Positions 7,086 to 15,532 of a stretch of DNA of 64,000 bases are shown here, in pieces; positions within the stretch are counted from its first letter, which is position 1, and each line of letters starts with the position of its first letter. The translations under genes and the position numbers were made by a program. Under the pieces are notes generated by a model. That model was not told the origin of the DNA, did not search any database, and saw nothing but the letters and a program-made list of their open reading frames with translations. The stretch comes from an uncultured Peptococcaceae bacterium (GTDB taxonomy: Bacteria > Bacillota > Peptococcia > Peptococcales > Peptococcaceae). The stretch spans positions 1-64,000 of the forward strand of contig CAJUDO010000014.1 in assembly GCA_910585405.1 (NCBI GenBank), read 5' to 3'.

Positions 7086-8066
7086 TTAATCAAGTACAGG
7101 TGTTTTTAGGTACTGTTTGTTGACTACATCCCGTTTGGAATTGAAGGGACGATGATTTTCAAAATTCAAAATGTTAGAGTAACAATAGTTTACCATATTG
7201 ATATCATTATCTTTGGTATTGCCGCCAGCGTGAGCAGAGGCTACTACATTATCTAAGCGCACTAATTTGTTGTCTGCCGGCAGAGGTTCCTGGGCATAGG
7301 TGTCCAGTCCGGCACCGAGAAGGCGATGATGTTCCAGAGCATCGACTAAAGCATCTTCATCTACAATAGGACCACGGGCAGCATTAATCAGGATGGCTAA
7401 TGGTTTCATTTTGGCTAACGCCTGCGCATCAATCATTCCGCGGGTTAAAGCTGTTAATGGTGTGTGCAGTGTGACAATGTCGGAGGTGCGTAGCAATTCA
7501 TCCTGAGAAACAAATTTGTAGCCATATTCTGCTTCCAATTCTGTTTTCCGCTCAATATCATAATATTGTACCGTAGCGCCGAATGCAGTGACCAATTTGG
7601 CTACCTTGCTGCCGATATTGCCAAGGCCAATAATCCCTACGGTTTTACCGTTGATCATATAGGAACGGCCAAAATATTCGGTTTTTGGCCATACGTTATT
7701 GAGGATTTTGCGGTTGATTGGCAGCAAATTGCGGTATACAGCGAGCATCAGCATGATGGTGAGCTCAGCGGCAATTCCGCTGTTTACACCAGGGCAGGTG
7801 GAGATGGGAATATCCCGTTTGCCCCAAGCCTCCAAATCCATATCGTTGTATCCGGCGCCCCAACGCTGGATTAATTTCAATTTGGGCGTAGTATGAAGTA
7901 AAGATTCATCTACTTTTAAACGGGTGATTAAATAGTCACATTCTGCCAACTTGGGAAAATCTTCTGGCTCAATGCCTTCTACCAGCTCAAATCCTTCTGG
8001 TACATTCTCATGCAGTGCTTCCAATGCGCCGGGAAAATAAATTCCTGTTAAACCTATTTTTTTCAT
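7086..8066 (-). CDS. D-isomer-specific 2-hydroxyacid dehydrogenase
   Basis: This 326-residue NAD(P)-dependent enzyme interconverts a 2-oxo acid and a D-2-hydroxy acid. The nucleotide motif GLGNIG is at about 147-152 and the catalytic set is Arg231 (NAARGP), Glu260 (QEP) and His279 (SAHAGG). The usual HIGG motif reads HAGG here. ATG 8066 is chosen over an upstream TTG because AGAAAGGAT then has normal spacing. It follows a TAXI-TRAP transporter whose leader is a Phe T-box, so an aromatic 2-oxo/2-hydroxy acid is an attractive substrate, but an intervening hairpin weakens the operon claim. Confidence 0.85.
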   Translation of the reverse strand: MKKIGLTGIYFPGALEALHENVPEGFELVEGIEPEDFPKLAECDYLITRLKVDESLLHTTPKLKLIQRWGAGYNDMDLEAWGKRDIPISTCPGVNSGIAAELTIMLMLAVYRNLLPINRKILNNVWPKTEYFGRSYMINGKTVGIIGLGNIGSKVAKLVTAFGATVQYYDIERKTELEAEYGYKFVSQDELLRTSDIVTLHTPLTALTRGMIDAQALAKMKPLAILINAARGPIVDEDALVDALEHHRLLGAGLDTYAQEPLPADNKLVRLDNVVASAHAGGNTKDNDINMVNYCYSNILNFENHRPFNSKRDVVNKQYLKTPVLD

Positions 8067-8114
8067 GAAAAACAATCCTTTCTAAAATATATGTAATTTT
8101 TCAAGAAAACAAAG

Positions 8115-8152
8115 CAAGCTGCCACGAAAAACAGCCCAAACGTGGCAGCTTG
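8115..8152 (-). terminator. Hairpin between transporter and dehydrogenase
   Basis: A perfect 12-bp stem (CAAGCTGCCACG with CGTGGCAGCTTG) is followed on the minus strand by CTTTGTTTTCTT. It probably stops part of the transcription coming from the TRAP genes. I see no convincing promoter between it and the dehydrogenase. Confidence 0.65.
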
Positions 8153-8170
8153 TGTTTTATTCGGAAAAGG

Positions 8171-9175
8171 CTACTCTAATACGCCGATTTCTTTGTAATA
8201 TTTTGCGGCACCATCGTGAATAGGCAGACCAGCTAAGTCTGTAACAGCATTCTCTACAGAGCAAGATTTCAAAATGCTCTGAGATTCGGACAGTGTATCA
8301 ATATTTTCCCAGAATGTTTTGGTCAAATCATAAATGACATCTTCTGGTACATCGGCAGATGTGCAGATAGTGATTTTAATTGCGGAAGTCATGATATCTT
8401 CATCCTGACCGCTGTAGGTACCAGCAGGAATGGTGAATTTTGCATACCATGGATAAGTTTCCTGCAATTTTTCAATCAATTCTTCATCCATCGGAATCAA
8501 TTTGCCGCCAGAGGTAGAAGTGATTTCGGTTACTGCTGCAGTTGGAATTCCAGCCATAATCCAAGCGCCGTCCAACTGTTTATTGCGCATCAAATCGCTG
8601 GCTTCAGTGAAACCAACATACTGTGCGTCAATATCATCAGGATAGTTTAAGCCTAATGCAGTTAAATGGTAGTTGGTTTCTACTTCAGAGGTACCGCCTG
8701 GCGCTCCAGGAGCGAAACGTTTACCTTTTAAGTCAGCTAAAGTGTTGATTCCAGAATCGGCAGATACAACGACCTGATTTGGGTTGTAGTATAAACCGGC
8801 TAATACACGCAGATTTGGGTCTGGTGTACCTTCAAATGCACCAGTACCGTTCATGGATTCATACATAATACTGGTTACAGCTACGCCAATCTGCGCTTCT
8901 CCGTCACGGATACAGTTCAGATTTTCTACGCCGCCATTGGAGGCAGTAGCGCTGGCAGTTACATAGTCTAATTCATCGTTCCACAAGGTGGCAATAGCAG
9001 AGCCCAGTGGATAAACCGTTCCGGTGGTGGCAGCTGTCATAAAGCTGATAGAAACTGGTTCCTTGCTGTCAGCTTCGTTGTTGTTGTCCTGCGCCTTATC
9101 ACCGCCGCAGCCAGTTAGTGCGGTCGCTAACAAAGCGGCACACAGAGAGAAAGCTACTAATTTGTTTTTCTTCAT
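8171..9175 (-). CDS. TAXI-family TRAP transporter solute-binding lipoprotein
   Basis: This is the 334-residue extracytoplasmic binding protein of a TRAP transporter. It has a basic start, a hydrophobic segment and a lipobox ending TGC, then the TAXI pattern (SFMTAATTGTVYPLGSAIATLWN, GKRFAPGAPGGTSE, DGAWIMAGIPTAAVTEI). AAGGGGAG precedes the ATG. It follows the fused TRAP permease by about 70 bases. Unlike DctP-type proteins, TAXI proteins have few known ligands. The Phe T-box of the operon suggests an aromatic amino-acid relative. Confidence 0.9.
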   Translation of the reverse strand: MKKNKLVAFSLCAALLATALTGCGGDKAQDNNNEADSKEPVSISFMTAATTGTVYPLGSAIATLWNDELDYVTASATASNGGVENLNCIRDGEAQIGVAVTSIMYESMNGTGAFEGTPDPNLRVLAGLYYNPNQVVVSADSGINTLADLKGKRFAPGAPGGTSEVETNYHLTALGLNYPDDIDAQYVGFTEASDLMRNKQLDGAWIMAGIPTAAVTEITSTSGGKLIPMDEELIEKLQETYPWYAKFTIPAGTYSGQDEDIMTSAIKITICTSADVPEDVIYDLTKTFWENIDTLSESQSILKSCSVENAVTDLAGLPIHDGAAKYYKEIGVLE

Positions 9176-9248
9176 AAAAAACTCCCCTTTGAAAATAATT
9201 TATAGATTAAAAATTAATCTCTTCTGTAAAAAGCATGTAGCAAATGGA

Positions 9249-11219
9249 TTATACCACATGAGAACGTTTGTCGTTCATTTTTTGAGAAAATAGGATAACA
9301 GCCAGCAAAACAATGGCGCATAGATCGGTAATGATATGGGGATCTATGCTGAATAGGCCAATTAGAATTAACAGGATTCGTGTAGGCCAGTTACATGCTT
9401 TCAGGAGCCATCCTTCCATTCCCGCTGATAAACAGAACACACCGATACAAGATGTAATAAAGGCGATGAGTGTATTCCACAAGGGAACGCCCTCTGCACT
9501 GCCGTAAAGCAGGAGCGGATTATTCAGGAAAAAGAACGGAATGATAAACCCGGTGAGTCCCAGTTTCACTGCAATCAAAGACGTTTTTGTCTGGTTGGAG
9601 CGAGCGATGCCCGATGCTACATAGGAGCTCATGGCTACTGGCGGCGTAATGTTGGACAGACATGCATAGATTAAGCAAAACATATGCGCTGCCAATGGAG
9701 ACGCGCCAATTTTAATCAAAACAGGAACTGCTACAGCAGCGACGATGACATATGCAGCAACGCCGGGGACGCCCATTCCTAGAATAATACTCAGTACCAT
9801 AACCATAAATCCGCCTAAGAAAAGCTGGTCAGCACCCACTACCTTTAGAACCAAATTGCCAAAGGTAAGACCGAGACCGGTAAGAGATACGGTGCCGATG
9901 ATAACGCCGATGATAGCGCAGGAAACTCCAACGCTGACAGCGCCTTTGGCGCCTTCACAGGTCGCCTCTAAAATGATCTGCGGCGTCATTCTGGTTTCTT
10001 TACGAAACCAAGATGCAATTATAGTGGCAAAAATAGAAACGACCGCGGCATATAGTGGCGTGTAGCCTGCAAACATCATGCCTAATAATACGATTAAAGG
10101 TAACATCAAATGTCCGCGGCTTTTCAGCACTTCCAATGCATTGGGAATATTTTCTTTAGAAAGACCGGTCAAGCCCAGCTTTTTTGCTTCAAAATGTACA
10201 GAAAGCAATAATGTCAGATAATACAGAAATGCCGGAATACAGGCGGCCAGCATAACCTTCGTATAGCTGACGCCTAAAAATTCTGCCATCACGAAGCCTA
10301 CAGCTCCCATGATGGGCGGACAAAATTGACCGCCGGTGGAAGCAACGGCTTCCACCGCAGCAGCGAACTCCGCTTTGTAGCCGGTTTTTTTCATCAGCGG
10401 AATGGTGATAGTGCCGGTTGTGGCGACATTGGCGATGGCGCTGCCGTTAATCATTCCCATGAGCGCGCTGGCCAGTACAGCTACCTTTGCAGGACCGCCG
10501 GGAGACTGACCTACTAAAGTCAGCGAAATATCATTGATAAATTGACTGAAACCACTGTGTTTCAAAAACGCGCCAAACAATACAAACAAGAAGATATAAG
10601 TGGCGCTGACGCCAATCCCTACACCGAAGATGCCCTGGCTGCCCCAGAACATCAGACTGAGAATGCGCTTTAAGCTAAAGCCGGTGTGACCAAATACACC
10701 AGGTATATACGGTCCTAAAAAATTATAAGCCATGAAAATCAGCCCTAATACAGCCAAACTAGGACAAGCACGGCGCGCCGCTTCGAAAATCAGCAAAATT
10801 CCAAAAATTGCAACAGCCAAATCGAAGTTGGTCAGCCGTCCACCTTTCTGTGCGATAGCATCATATTGTGTGACGACATAAAGGTAAACAAAAATAGTCG
10901 CCGCAATCAACAGAAGATCCACAATACTGGGCAGCTTTCGTTCCCGTTTTTCTTTTTTGAATGCCGGATAATACACAAATGTGAAGCATAAAAGAAATAG
11001 AATATGCCACGAACGAAAGTGGATGGTGGACATAACGCCGATGGTATTGTAATAAAGCTGAAAAATGGACCAAGCCACGAGACAGACAATTAAAACTTTT
11101 TGGAAGACGCCATGATAAGTGCGAGTTCTGTTTTCTGAGTCAGTTTCTTCTAAAAGTTCCTGTGCCTTTTTCTCAATGTCGAAATTTTGTTCAGACATAC
11201 TAGGCTGTTCAATAGACAT
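9249..11219 (-). CDS. TRAP transporter fused permease (DctQM type)
   Basis: This membrane protein of about 656 residues fuses the small (DctQ-like) and large (DctM-like) TRAP subunits, the usual partner of TAXI binding proteins. The N-terminal part is hydrophilic (MSIEQPSMSEQNFD) and many membrane segments follow. Characteristic stretches are VAVLASALMGMINGSAIANVATTGTITIPLMKK and LGMGVPGVAAYVIVA. The ATG at 11219 has AGGAGGG (11228-11234) eight bases upstream; longer in-frame versions run into the leader RNA and are rejected. Transport would be sodium-driven. It is transcribed from the T-box leader just upstream. Confidence 0.9.
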   Translation of the reverse strand: MSIEQPSMSEQNFDIEKKAQELLEETDSENRTRTYHGVFQKVLIVCLVAWSIFQLYYNTIGVMSTIHFRSWHILFLLCFTFVYYPAFKKEKRERKLPSIVDLLLIAATIFVYLYVVTQYDAIAQKGGRLTNFDLAVAIFGILLIFEAARRACPSLAVLGLIFMAYNFLGPYIPGVFGHTGFSLKRILSLMFWGSQGIFGVGIGVSATYIFLFVLFGAFLKHSGFSQFINDISLTLVGQSPGGPAKVAVLASALMGMINGSAIANVATTGTITIPLMKKTGYKAEFAAAVEAVASTGGQFCPPIMGAVGFVMAEFLGVSYTKVMLAACIPAFLYYLTLLLSVHFEAKKLGLTGLSKENIPNALEVLKSRGHLMLPLIVLLGMMFAGYTPLYAAVVSIFATIIASWFRKETRMTPQIILEATCEGAKGAVSVGVSCAIIGVIIGTVSLTGLGLTFGNLVLKVVGADQLFLGGFMVMVLSIILGMGVPGVAAYVIVAAVAVPVLIKIGASPLAAHMFCLIYACLSNITPPVAMSSYVASGIARSNQTKTSLIAVKLGLTGFIIPFFFLNNPLLLYGSAEGVPLWNTLIAFITSCIGVFCLSAGMEGWLLKACNWPTRILLILIGLFSIDPHIITDLCAIVLLAVILFSQKMNDKRSHVV

Positions 11220-11251
11220 GCATGGTTCCCTCCTAAAACGGAATAAAATAT

Positions 11252-11500
11252 AAAAGGCCATCCGTCCGCAAAGGACGAATGACCGTGGTACCACCTTTTT
11301 TTGCAGCGAAGATATCTTTTAAGTGATAGTTTTCGTTGCCTCAACACTGTGATAACGGACAGAACCCGCTGTATAAATACAGAAGCTCCGGGAGTGAAAT
11401 TCATCAGATATTTGTGCTGCAGGCTTTTCACCAACCAGCCTGCTCTCTGCATTGTAACCAAATTTGACTACTGTAAATCCCATCTTCGCTAAATAAGATT
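11252..11500 (-). promoter_or_regulatory. T-box leader, predicted Phe-specific
   Basis: On the minus strand the T-box AGGTGGTACCACGG lies at about 11283-11296. It is followed by a terminator (GGTCATTCGTCC with GGACGGATGGCC, 11284 down to 11256, then TTTT). Stem I landmarks are present: GCAGAGAGC and GGTTGGTG in the distal arm, then GATGAATTTCACTCC. The specifier is TTC (11398-11396) or TTT (11399-11397); both encode Phe. Uncharged tRNA-Phe should turn on the TRAP transporter. A 9-base pairing AGCGAAGAT/ATCTTCGCT may close the whole upstream domain. Confidence 0.88.
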
Positions 11501-11529
11501 ATTGAATATTCATGCATAATAATATTGAA

Positions 11530-11558
11530 ATGATAATACAAAAATATGAATTTGTCAA
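11530..11558 (-). promoter_or_regulatory. Promoter of the Phe T-box operon
   Basis: On the minus strand TTGACA (11553-11558) and TATCAT (11530-11535) are separated by 17 bases, about 40 bases before the T-box leader structure. Confidence 0.75.
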
Positions 11559-11608
11559 CTCTTTCAAGAAAAGTTTTTGCGGAAACATACAAGATTATTC
11601 AGTATTAT

Positions 11609-11628
11609 TTATTTCTTGCAAGAAATAA
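11609..11628. promoter_or_regulatory. 20-base perfect palindrome, candidate operator
   Basis: TTATTTCTTGCAAGAAATAA is its own reverse complement. It lies in the divergent region between the Phe T-box promoter and the GH26-like gene. A related half-site (CTTTCAAGAAAAG) lies close to that promoter. It does not match an operator I know. No good sigma-A promoter for the GH26-like gene is visible downstream of it. Confidence 0.45.
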
Positions 11629-11735
11629 TTGCCAAACCGGAACTAAAAATGCAATCTTTTCTACTGCTGCAAAATATGGTATGATAACATTATAGTTTAC
11701 ATCAATAAAAACAGAGAAAAGAGGGGGCAACATGG

Positions 11736-13319
11736 ATGAAACGTAAACTGATGGCGATTTTATTTCTCGGTATGGCATTCTGGATTGGCGGTCAAACCGC
11801 TTGGGCCGGCACGGCAGTGTACAGCAATCCGGTATTGGGATATCGTGTGTCCTATCCCGATGATATGCAGCTGGATCAGAGCTTGGGAAATATGTGTACA
11901 GTCTTTCGGAATGGAGAATGTCAGATTGAGATTTATTATCAACCGTTAAAGCAAAGCAGCTATCTCAGCTATGTGAATTACTCCAACAGTGGTTTTCTGC
12001 AAAACAGGGTAGACCATCAAAATTGTTGGACAGGCAAGCAGACCGTAAACGGTCATAAGGTGCAAATCACAAAATGGCATCGGGCCAAGTTGAAAAATAT
12101 AGAAAATGATTTCAATTTCTATTACACTGTGGATGTACGTAGGAGTGAAACAGAAGCGTACAGCATCTTTATAAAAGCCAATCGGGATATTTCCGGTGAT
12201 GCCAAGTATATGCAGGTTGTGAACAGCCTTACTTTCTTGCAACCTCAGGGAAAGAACGAGCCAGTATCTTTTAAAGAGAGCGCAGAGGAAACCCAGGTCC
12301 GTGTGGACAGATTGAATATGGAAACAAAATATCTGCTGCAAAACTATTTTTCTGCAGATGCGCCGTTGACGTGGGGAATTTTTGAACCTACAGCTCCTGG
12401 GGATTTGTCTAAGCTGATGAAGCTGGAGGTACAGATGGGGCAACGGTTCAAATTCCTCTTGTATTATCATCATTTGTTTGGCAGCGTGCCCGTTGACACA
12501 GTGGTGAAGGGGCTGCAAAGCGCTTATGACAACGGTTACATTACAGAATTGACACTGCAGACAGGCAATTATAATCAGGACAATGCGATGTATGATATTT
12601 TGAATGGAGAATATGACGATTATTTTACACGCTATGCACAGGCCATTGCCAAATTTGAGCATCCGGTACTTTTACGGTTTGGCAATGAAATGAATGGAGA
12701 CTGGTGTATTTACTCGGCATGGCATACCGGAAAAGATACAGAAATCTATAAAAAATGTTATCGTTATATTCACGATATTTTTGATAAAAACGGTGCAAAT
12801 AATGTGCTCTGGGTATGGAATCCCAATGAAAAATCCTTCCCTAATTTCACATGGAATGCCATGGAGCTATACTATCCAGGAAATGAATATGTGGATATTA
12901 TAGGCCTGACAGGATACAATACAGGTACCTATTATAAGGGCGAAAGCTGGCGTAGCTTTGATGAAATCTACGGTAATATGTATCAGACCTATCGGAATAT
13001 GTTCAGTCAACCCTTGATGATTACGGAGTTTGCTTGCAGTGGTATTGGCGGCGACAAGGCAGCTTGGATTGCGGATATGTTCCAACAGCTACATAAATAC
13101 CCGGATATTAAAGTCGCCATTTGGTGGAACGGCTGCGACTGGGTTGTGCCTGGAGAAGTACCAGCCCGTCCTTATTGGGTGAATGAAACAGCGCAGACAT
13201 TGGAGAGCTTTAAGCAAGGCTGGGAAGCACAGACAGCTGCATTGAAGGCAAAAACAGAACAGGCAAACGTGGCGCAGGAAACTATTGATGACGGGGCGAC
13301 AAAAGAGGAGGTAAACTAA
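11736..13319 (+). CDS. Exported GH26-like glycoside hydrolase
   Basis: This 527-residue secreted protein has a signal peptide (about 1-24, cleavage near AWA-GT), an N-terminal beta-rich domain of unknown type (about 25-170), and a C-terminal TIM-barrel resembling family 26 beta-mannanases (about 200-500). Likely acid/base Glu318 lies in LLRFGNEMNGDW and likely nucleophile Glu431 in LMITEFACSG. The C-terminal tail is Ala/Gln-rich. The ribosome site GAGGGGG precedes ATG 11736; an ATG four bases earlier gives only four codons. A tiny membrane-protein gene follows almost directly. The substrate cannot be read from the sequence; an envelope or exopolysaccharide glycan is possible. Confidence 0.8.
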   Translation: MKRKLMAILFLGMAFWIGGQTAWAGTAVYSNPVLGYRVSYPDDMQLDQSLGNMCTVFRNGECQIEIYYQPLKQSSYLSYVNYSNSGFLQNRVDHQNCWTGKQTVNGHKVQITKWHRAKLKNIENDFNFYYTVDVRRSETEAYSIFIKANRDISGDAKYMQVVNSLTFLQPQGKNEPVSFKESAEETQVRVDRLNMETKYLLQNYFSADAPLTWGIFEPTAPGDLSKLMKLEVQMGQRFKFLLYYHHLFGSVPVDTVVKGLQSAYDNGYITELTLQTGNYNQDNAMYDILNGEYDDYFTRYAQAIAKFEHPVLLRFGNEMNGDWCIYSAWHTGKDTEIYKKCYRYIHDIFDKNGANNVLWVWNPNEKSFPNFTWNAMELYYPGNEYVDIIGLTGYNTGTYYKGESWRSFDEIYGNMYQTYRNMFSQPLMITEFACSGIGGDKAAWIADMFQQLHKYPDIKVAIWWNGCDWVVPGEVPARPYWVNETAQTLESFKQGWEAQTAALKAKTEQANVAQETIDDGATKEEVN

Positions 13320-13320
13320 T

Positions 13321-13410
13321 ATGTCTGCTGTGGGGTTAGCCTTAATCATCTTGCCAGCCATCGTAGGCGCGGCAATTATATTTATGATATATGCCATGCT
13401 GCATCGTTAA
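13321..13410 (+). CDS. 29-residue single-span membrane peptide
   Basis: A 29-codon frame starts MSAVGLALIILPAIVG, continues hydrophobic to the end and finishes with the basic tail LHR: one membrane helix. Its ribosome site GAGGAGG (13305-13311) lies inside the last codons of the GH26-like gene, and the ATG follows that gene's stop after one base, so translation is probably coupled. I do not recognise a family. It may anchor, stabilise or export the upstream enzyme; this is inference from position. Confidence 0.7.
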   Translation: MSAVGLALIILPAIVGAAIIFMIYAMLHR

Positions 13411-13451
13411 TTGTACAGATGCAGGTAGAGAAAACTCAAAATATTAACACA

Positions 13452-13486
13452 AAAAAGATATCGGCTTTGGCAGTCGATATCTTTTT
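13452..13486. terminator. Bidirectional terminator between convergent genes
   Basis: A perfect 12-bp stem (AAAAAGATATCG with CGATATCTTTTT) has T runs on both strands. It serves the GH26-like unit and rarA. Confidence 0.85.
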
Positions 13487-13497
13487 GATATGAGGAA

Positions 13498-14820
13498 TTA
13501 TGTTTCGCGATGGGCTTGCTTCCATGCTTTGATTTGCTCTAGACGTGTTTTATATTTAGCTTCCAAACCTTGCATAGTGGGCTGATAATATTCTTTGTCC
13601 AATAAAGAGTCAGGCAGACATTGCATATTGGTCAATTTGTTGGCGGCGTTGTGGGCATATTGATAGCCTTTTCCGTAGTCCAGTTCTTTCATCAATTTTG
13701 TAGGCGCGTTGCGAATCTGCAGTGGCACCGGTTCCGCCAACTGGGTCAACGCGTCCATTTTTGCCTGTTCATAAGCGGCATACAGCGCGTTGGATTTGGG
13801 TGCCAGCGACAGATAGACGACGATTTGTGTGAGATTGACACTGCATTCAGGCATACCGATGAAATGGCAGGCCTGATATACGGCAGTCGCGAGTTCTAAC
13901 GCGCGGGGATCTGCCAAACCAACATCTTCACTGGCGAAACGAATCAGACGGCGCGCTATGTAGAGGGGATCTTCACCGGCCTCCAGCATGCGGGCCAGCC
14001 AATAGACTGCCGCATCAGGGTCAGAATTGCGCATGGATTTATGCAACGCGGAAATCAGATTGTAATGTTCCTCTCCTTTTTTGTCGTAAAGCAAGGATTT
14101 TTTCGAAAGACATTGCTCCAATGTTTCCATGGTGACAGTGACGGTGCTGCCCTGCGTGTCCCCGTTCAGTACCGCCATTTCCAAAGTAGATAAGGCAGAG
14201 CGGGCGTCGCCGTTGGCAAAGGCGGCAATGAGCTCCAGCATATCTGGCGGCATATGTACGGTCTGATAACCAAAACCACGGGGATCTTCCAGAGCGTGGG
14301 CCAACAGCGCCGTGAGATCTTCCGTTTGTAAGGCGTGCAGCACAAATACTTTGCAGCGGGAGAGCAATGCACCATTTACCTCGAAGGACGGATTTTCTGT
14401 GGTAGCGCCGATGAGAATAATACTGCCCTTCTCCACAAAGGGCAGAAACGCATCCTGCTGTGCTTTATTAAAACGATGAATTTCATCTATGAAGACGATT
14501 GTTTGTTCTCCACATTGCCGACGGTATTCTGCGTCTTGCATTACAGTACGAATCTCCTTGATGCCGTTGGTAACAGCAGAGAAATCTATAAAGGTGGAGC
14601 GGGTGCGGTTGGCAATAATTTTAGCTAAAGTGGTTTTCCCCACGCCGGGCGGACCCCAGAAAATCATGGAGGAGATGCGGTCTTGCTCAATTAAGCGGCG
14701 CAATACCTTGCCCGGTCCTAGTAAATGCTGCTGCCCTACAAATTCATCTAAGGTTTGCGGGCGAAGACGAGCGGCTAAGGGCTGTGAACTTTCCCGCGCA
14801 AATAAAGATGGTTGTTCCAT
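13498..14820 (-). CDS. rarA: Replication-associated recombination ATPase RarA
   Basis: This AAA+ protein of about 440 residues is of the RarA/MgsA (WRNIP1) family and acts at stalled replication forks with SSB. Motifs are RPQTLDEFVGQ near the start, Walker A WGPPGVGKTT, Walker B IVFIDEIHRFNK, sensor GATTENPS and the C-terminal tetramerisation region (KSLLYDKKGEEHYNLISALHKSMRNSDPDAA). ATG 14820 has GGAGGG five bases upstream and fits the family N-terminus (MEQPSLF); the longer in-frame start lacks a ribosome site. Confidence 0.93.
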   Translation of the reverse strand: MEQPSLFARESSQPLAARLRPQTLDEFVGQQHLLGPGKVLRRLIEQDRISSMIFWGPPGVGKTTLAKIIANRTRSTFIDFSAVTNGIKEIRTVMQDAEYRRQCGEQTIVFIDEIHRFNKAQQDAFLPFVEKGSIILIGATTENPSFEVNGALLSRCKVFVLHALQTEDLTALLAHALEDPRGFGYQTVHMPPDMLELIAAFANGDARSALSTLEMAVLNGDTQGSTVTVTMETLEQCLSKKSLLYDKKGEEHYNLISALHKSMRNSDPDAAVYWLARMLEAGEDPLYIARRLIRFASEDVGLADPRALELATAVYQACHFIGMPECSVNLTQIVVYLSLAPKSNALYAAYEQAKMDALTQLAEPVPLQIRNAPTKLMKELDYGKGYQYAHNAANKLTNMQCLPDSLLDKEYYQPTMQGLEAKYKTRLEQIKAWKQAHRET

Positions 14821-14865
14821 AATGTCCCTCCAGTATGAAGACAATTTGCCGATAACTTTTATTCT

Positions 14866-14894
14866 ATTATAGAAGAATGTTGTGTAGAGTGCAA
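14866..14894 (-). promoter_or_regulatory. Probable rarA promoter
   Basis: On the minus strand a full TATAAT (14866-14871) has a weak -35 TTGCAC (14889-14894) at 17-base spacing. The stretch 14895-15108 beyond it holds no other feature I can name. Confidence 0.5.
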
Positions 14895-15108
14895 GAAAAA
14901 TGGAGTGTATGTTTGGGTGTGGTGGTTTCCTAGTGCAATAGAAAGTCTGTGAATATAATAGTGAATGTTTTGCAGAATCGTAACTTCTGGGCTTTTTGAT
15001 TATCTAATTTTTGTGCGGACTTTTGTGAGGACTTTTTACGAAAAATATGTTATTTTAATGACATGTTTTTCAAATGAAAGACAAATACCAGAATAAAGAA
15101 AGAACTCT

Positions 15109-15162
15109 AAAAAGAGCTCTAAATGCGCTTTATTATCAACATGCCGCAGTTAGAGCTCTTTT
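15109..15162 (-). terminator. Terminator of tRNA-Pro
   Basis: A 14-bp inverted repeat (AAAAAGAGCTCTAA at 15109-15122, TTAGAGCTCTTTTT at 15149-15162) closes a 26-base loop with further GCGC pairing. It lies directly downstream of tRNA-Pro on the minus strand and ends in T residues. Confidence 0.75.
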
Positions 15163-15169
15163 TGTTTTC

Positions 15170-15243
15170 ATCGGAACGACAAGATTTGAACTTGCGACCT
15201 CTGCAACCCCAATGCAGCACTCTACCAAGCTGAGCTACGTCCC
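15170..15243 (-). tRNA. tRNA-Pro (GGG)
   Basis: On the minus strand acceptor CGGGACG pairs with CGTTCCG (one G-T pair), the D arm is AGCTCAGCTTGGTAGAG, and the anticodon stem CTGCA/TGCAG encloses TTGGGGT with anticodon GGG (15207-15209). The discriminator is A. CCA is not encoded. The 74-base length is normal. Confidence 0.95.
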
Positions 15244-15255
15244 GACGATACCTAT

Positions 15256-15284
15256 TATTGTATGTTTTTTCCCTGCGCCTGTCA
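15256..15284 (-). promoter_or_regulatory. Promoter of tRNA-Pro
   Basis: On the minus strand TTGACA (15279-15284) and TACAAT (15256-15261) are 17 bases apart, 12 bases before the tRNA. Confidence 0.85.
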
Positions 15285-15421
15285 AGTGAAAAGACAAAAA
15301 AGATAGTGTAAATTTTGTAGGATTACAGTATATGTGTTACAATTGAATAATTAAAAAACGGAAATACATTTTCTATGTTATATTTTATAAAGGTAACACC
15401 TCAGGGAAGGAACTCATTTTA

Positions 15422-15532
15422 ATGAAAACGAAAACACTAATTACATTGCTTCTATTAATTATTGGGTTGCCAATTATGTGTATCGGCATTCTCTATATTG
15501 CTGTATTCCTCATCTATTTACTTAGACTATGA
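15422..15532 (+). CDS. Small hydrophobic protein, possibly a truncated frame
   Basis: A 36-codon frame begins MKTKTLITLLLLIIGLPIM and stays hydrophobic (one or two membrane segments). GGGAAGGA (15404-15411) provides a ribosome site at a rather long distance. The stop falls inside sequence that continues in another frame as a soluble-looking domain, so this may be the N-terminus of a broken gene. No family recognised. Confidence 0.45.
   Translation: MKTKTLITLLLLIIGLPIMCIGILYIAVFLIYLLRL

Noticed and set aside
11150..11461. Minus-strand 103-codon frame inside the Phe T-box leader
   Set aside because: It reads through the T-box structure in a different frame from the permease; the RNA explains the sequence better than a protein.
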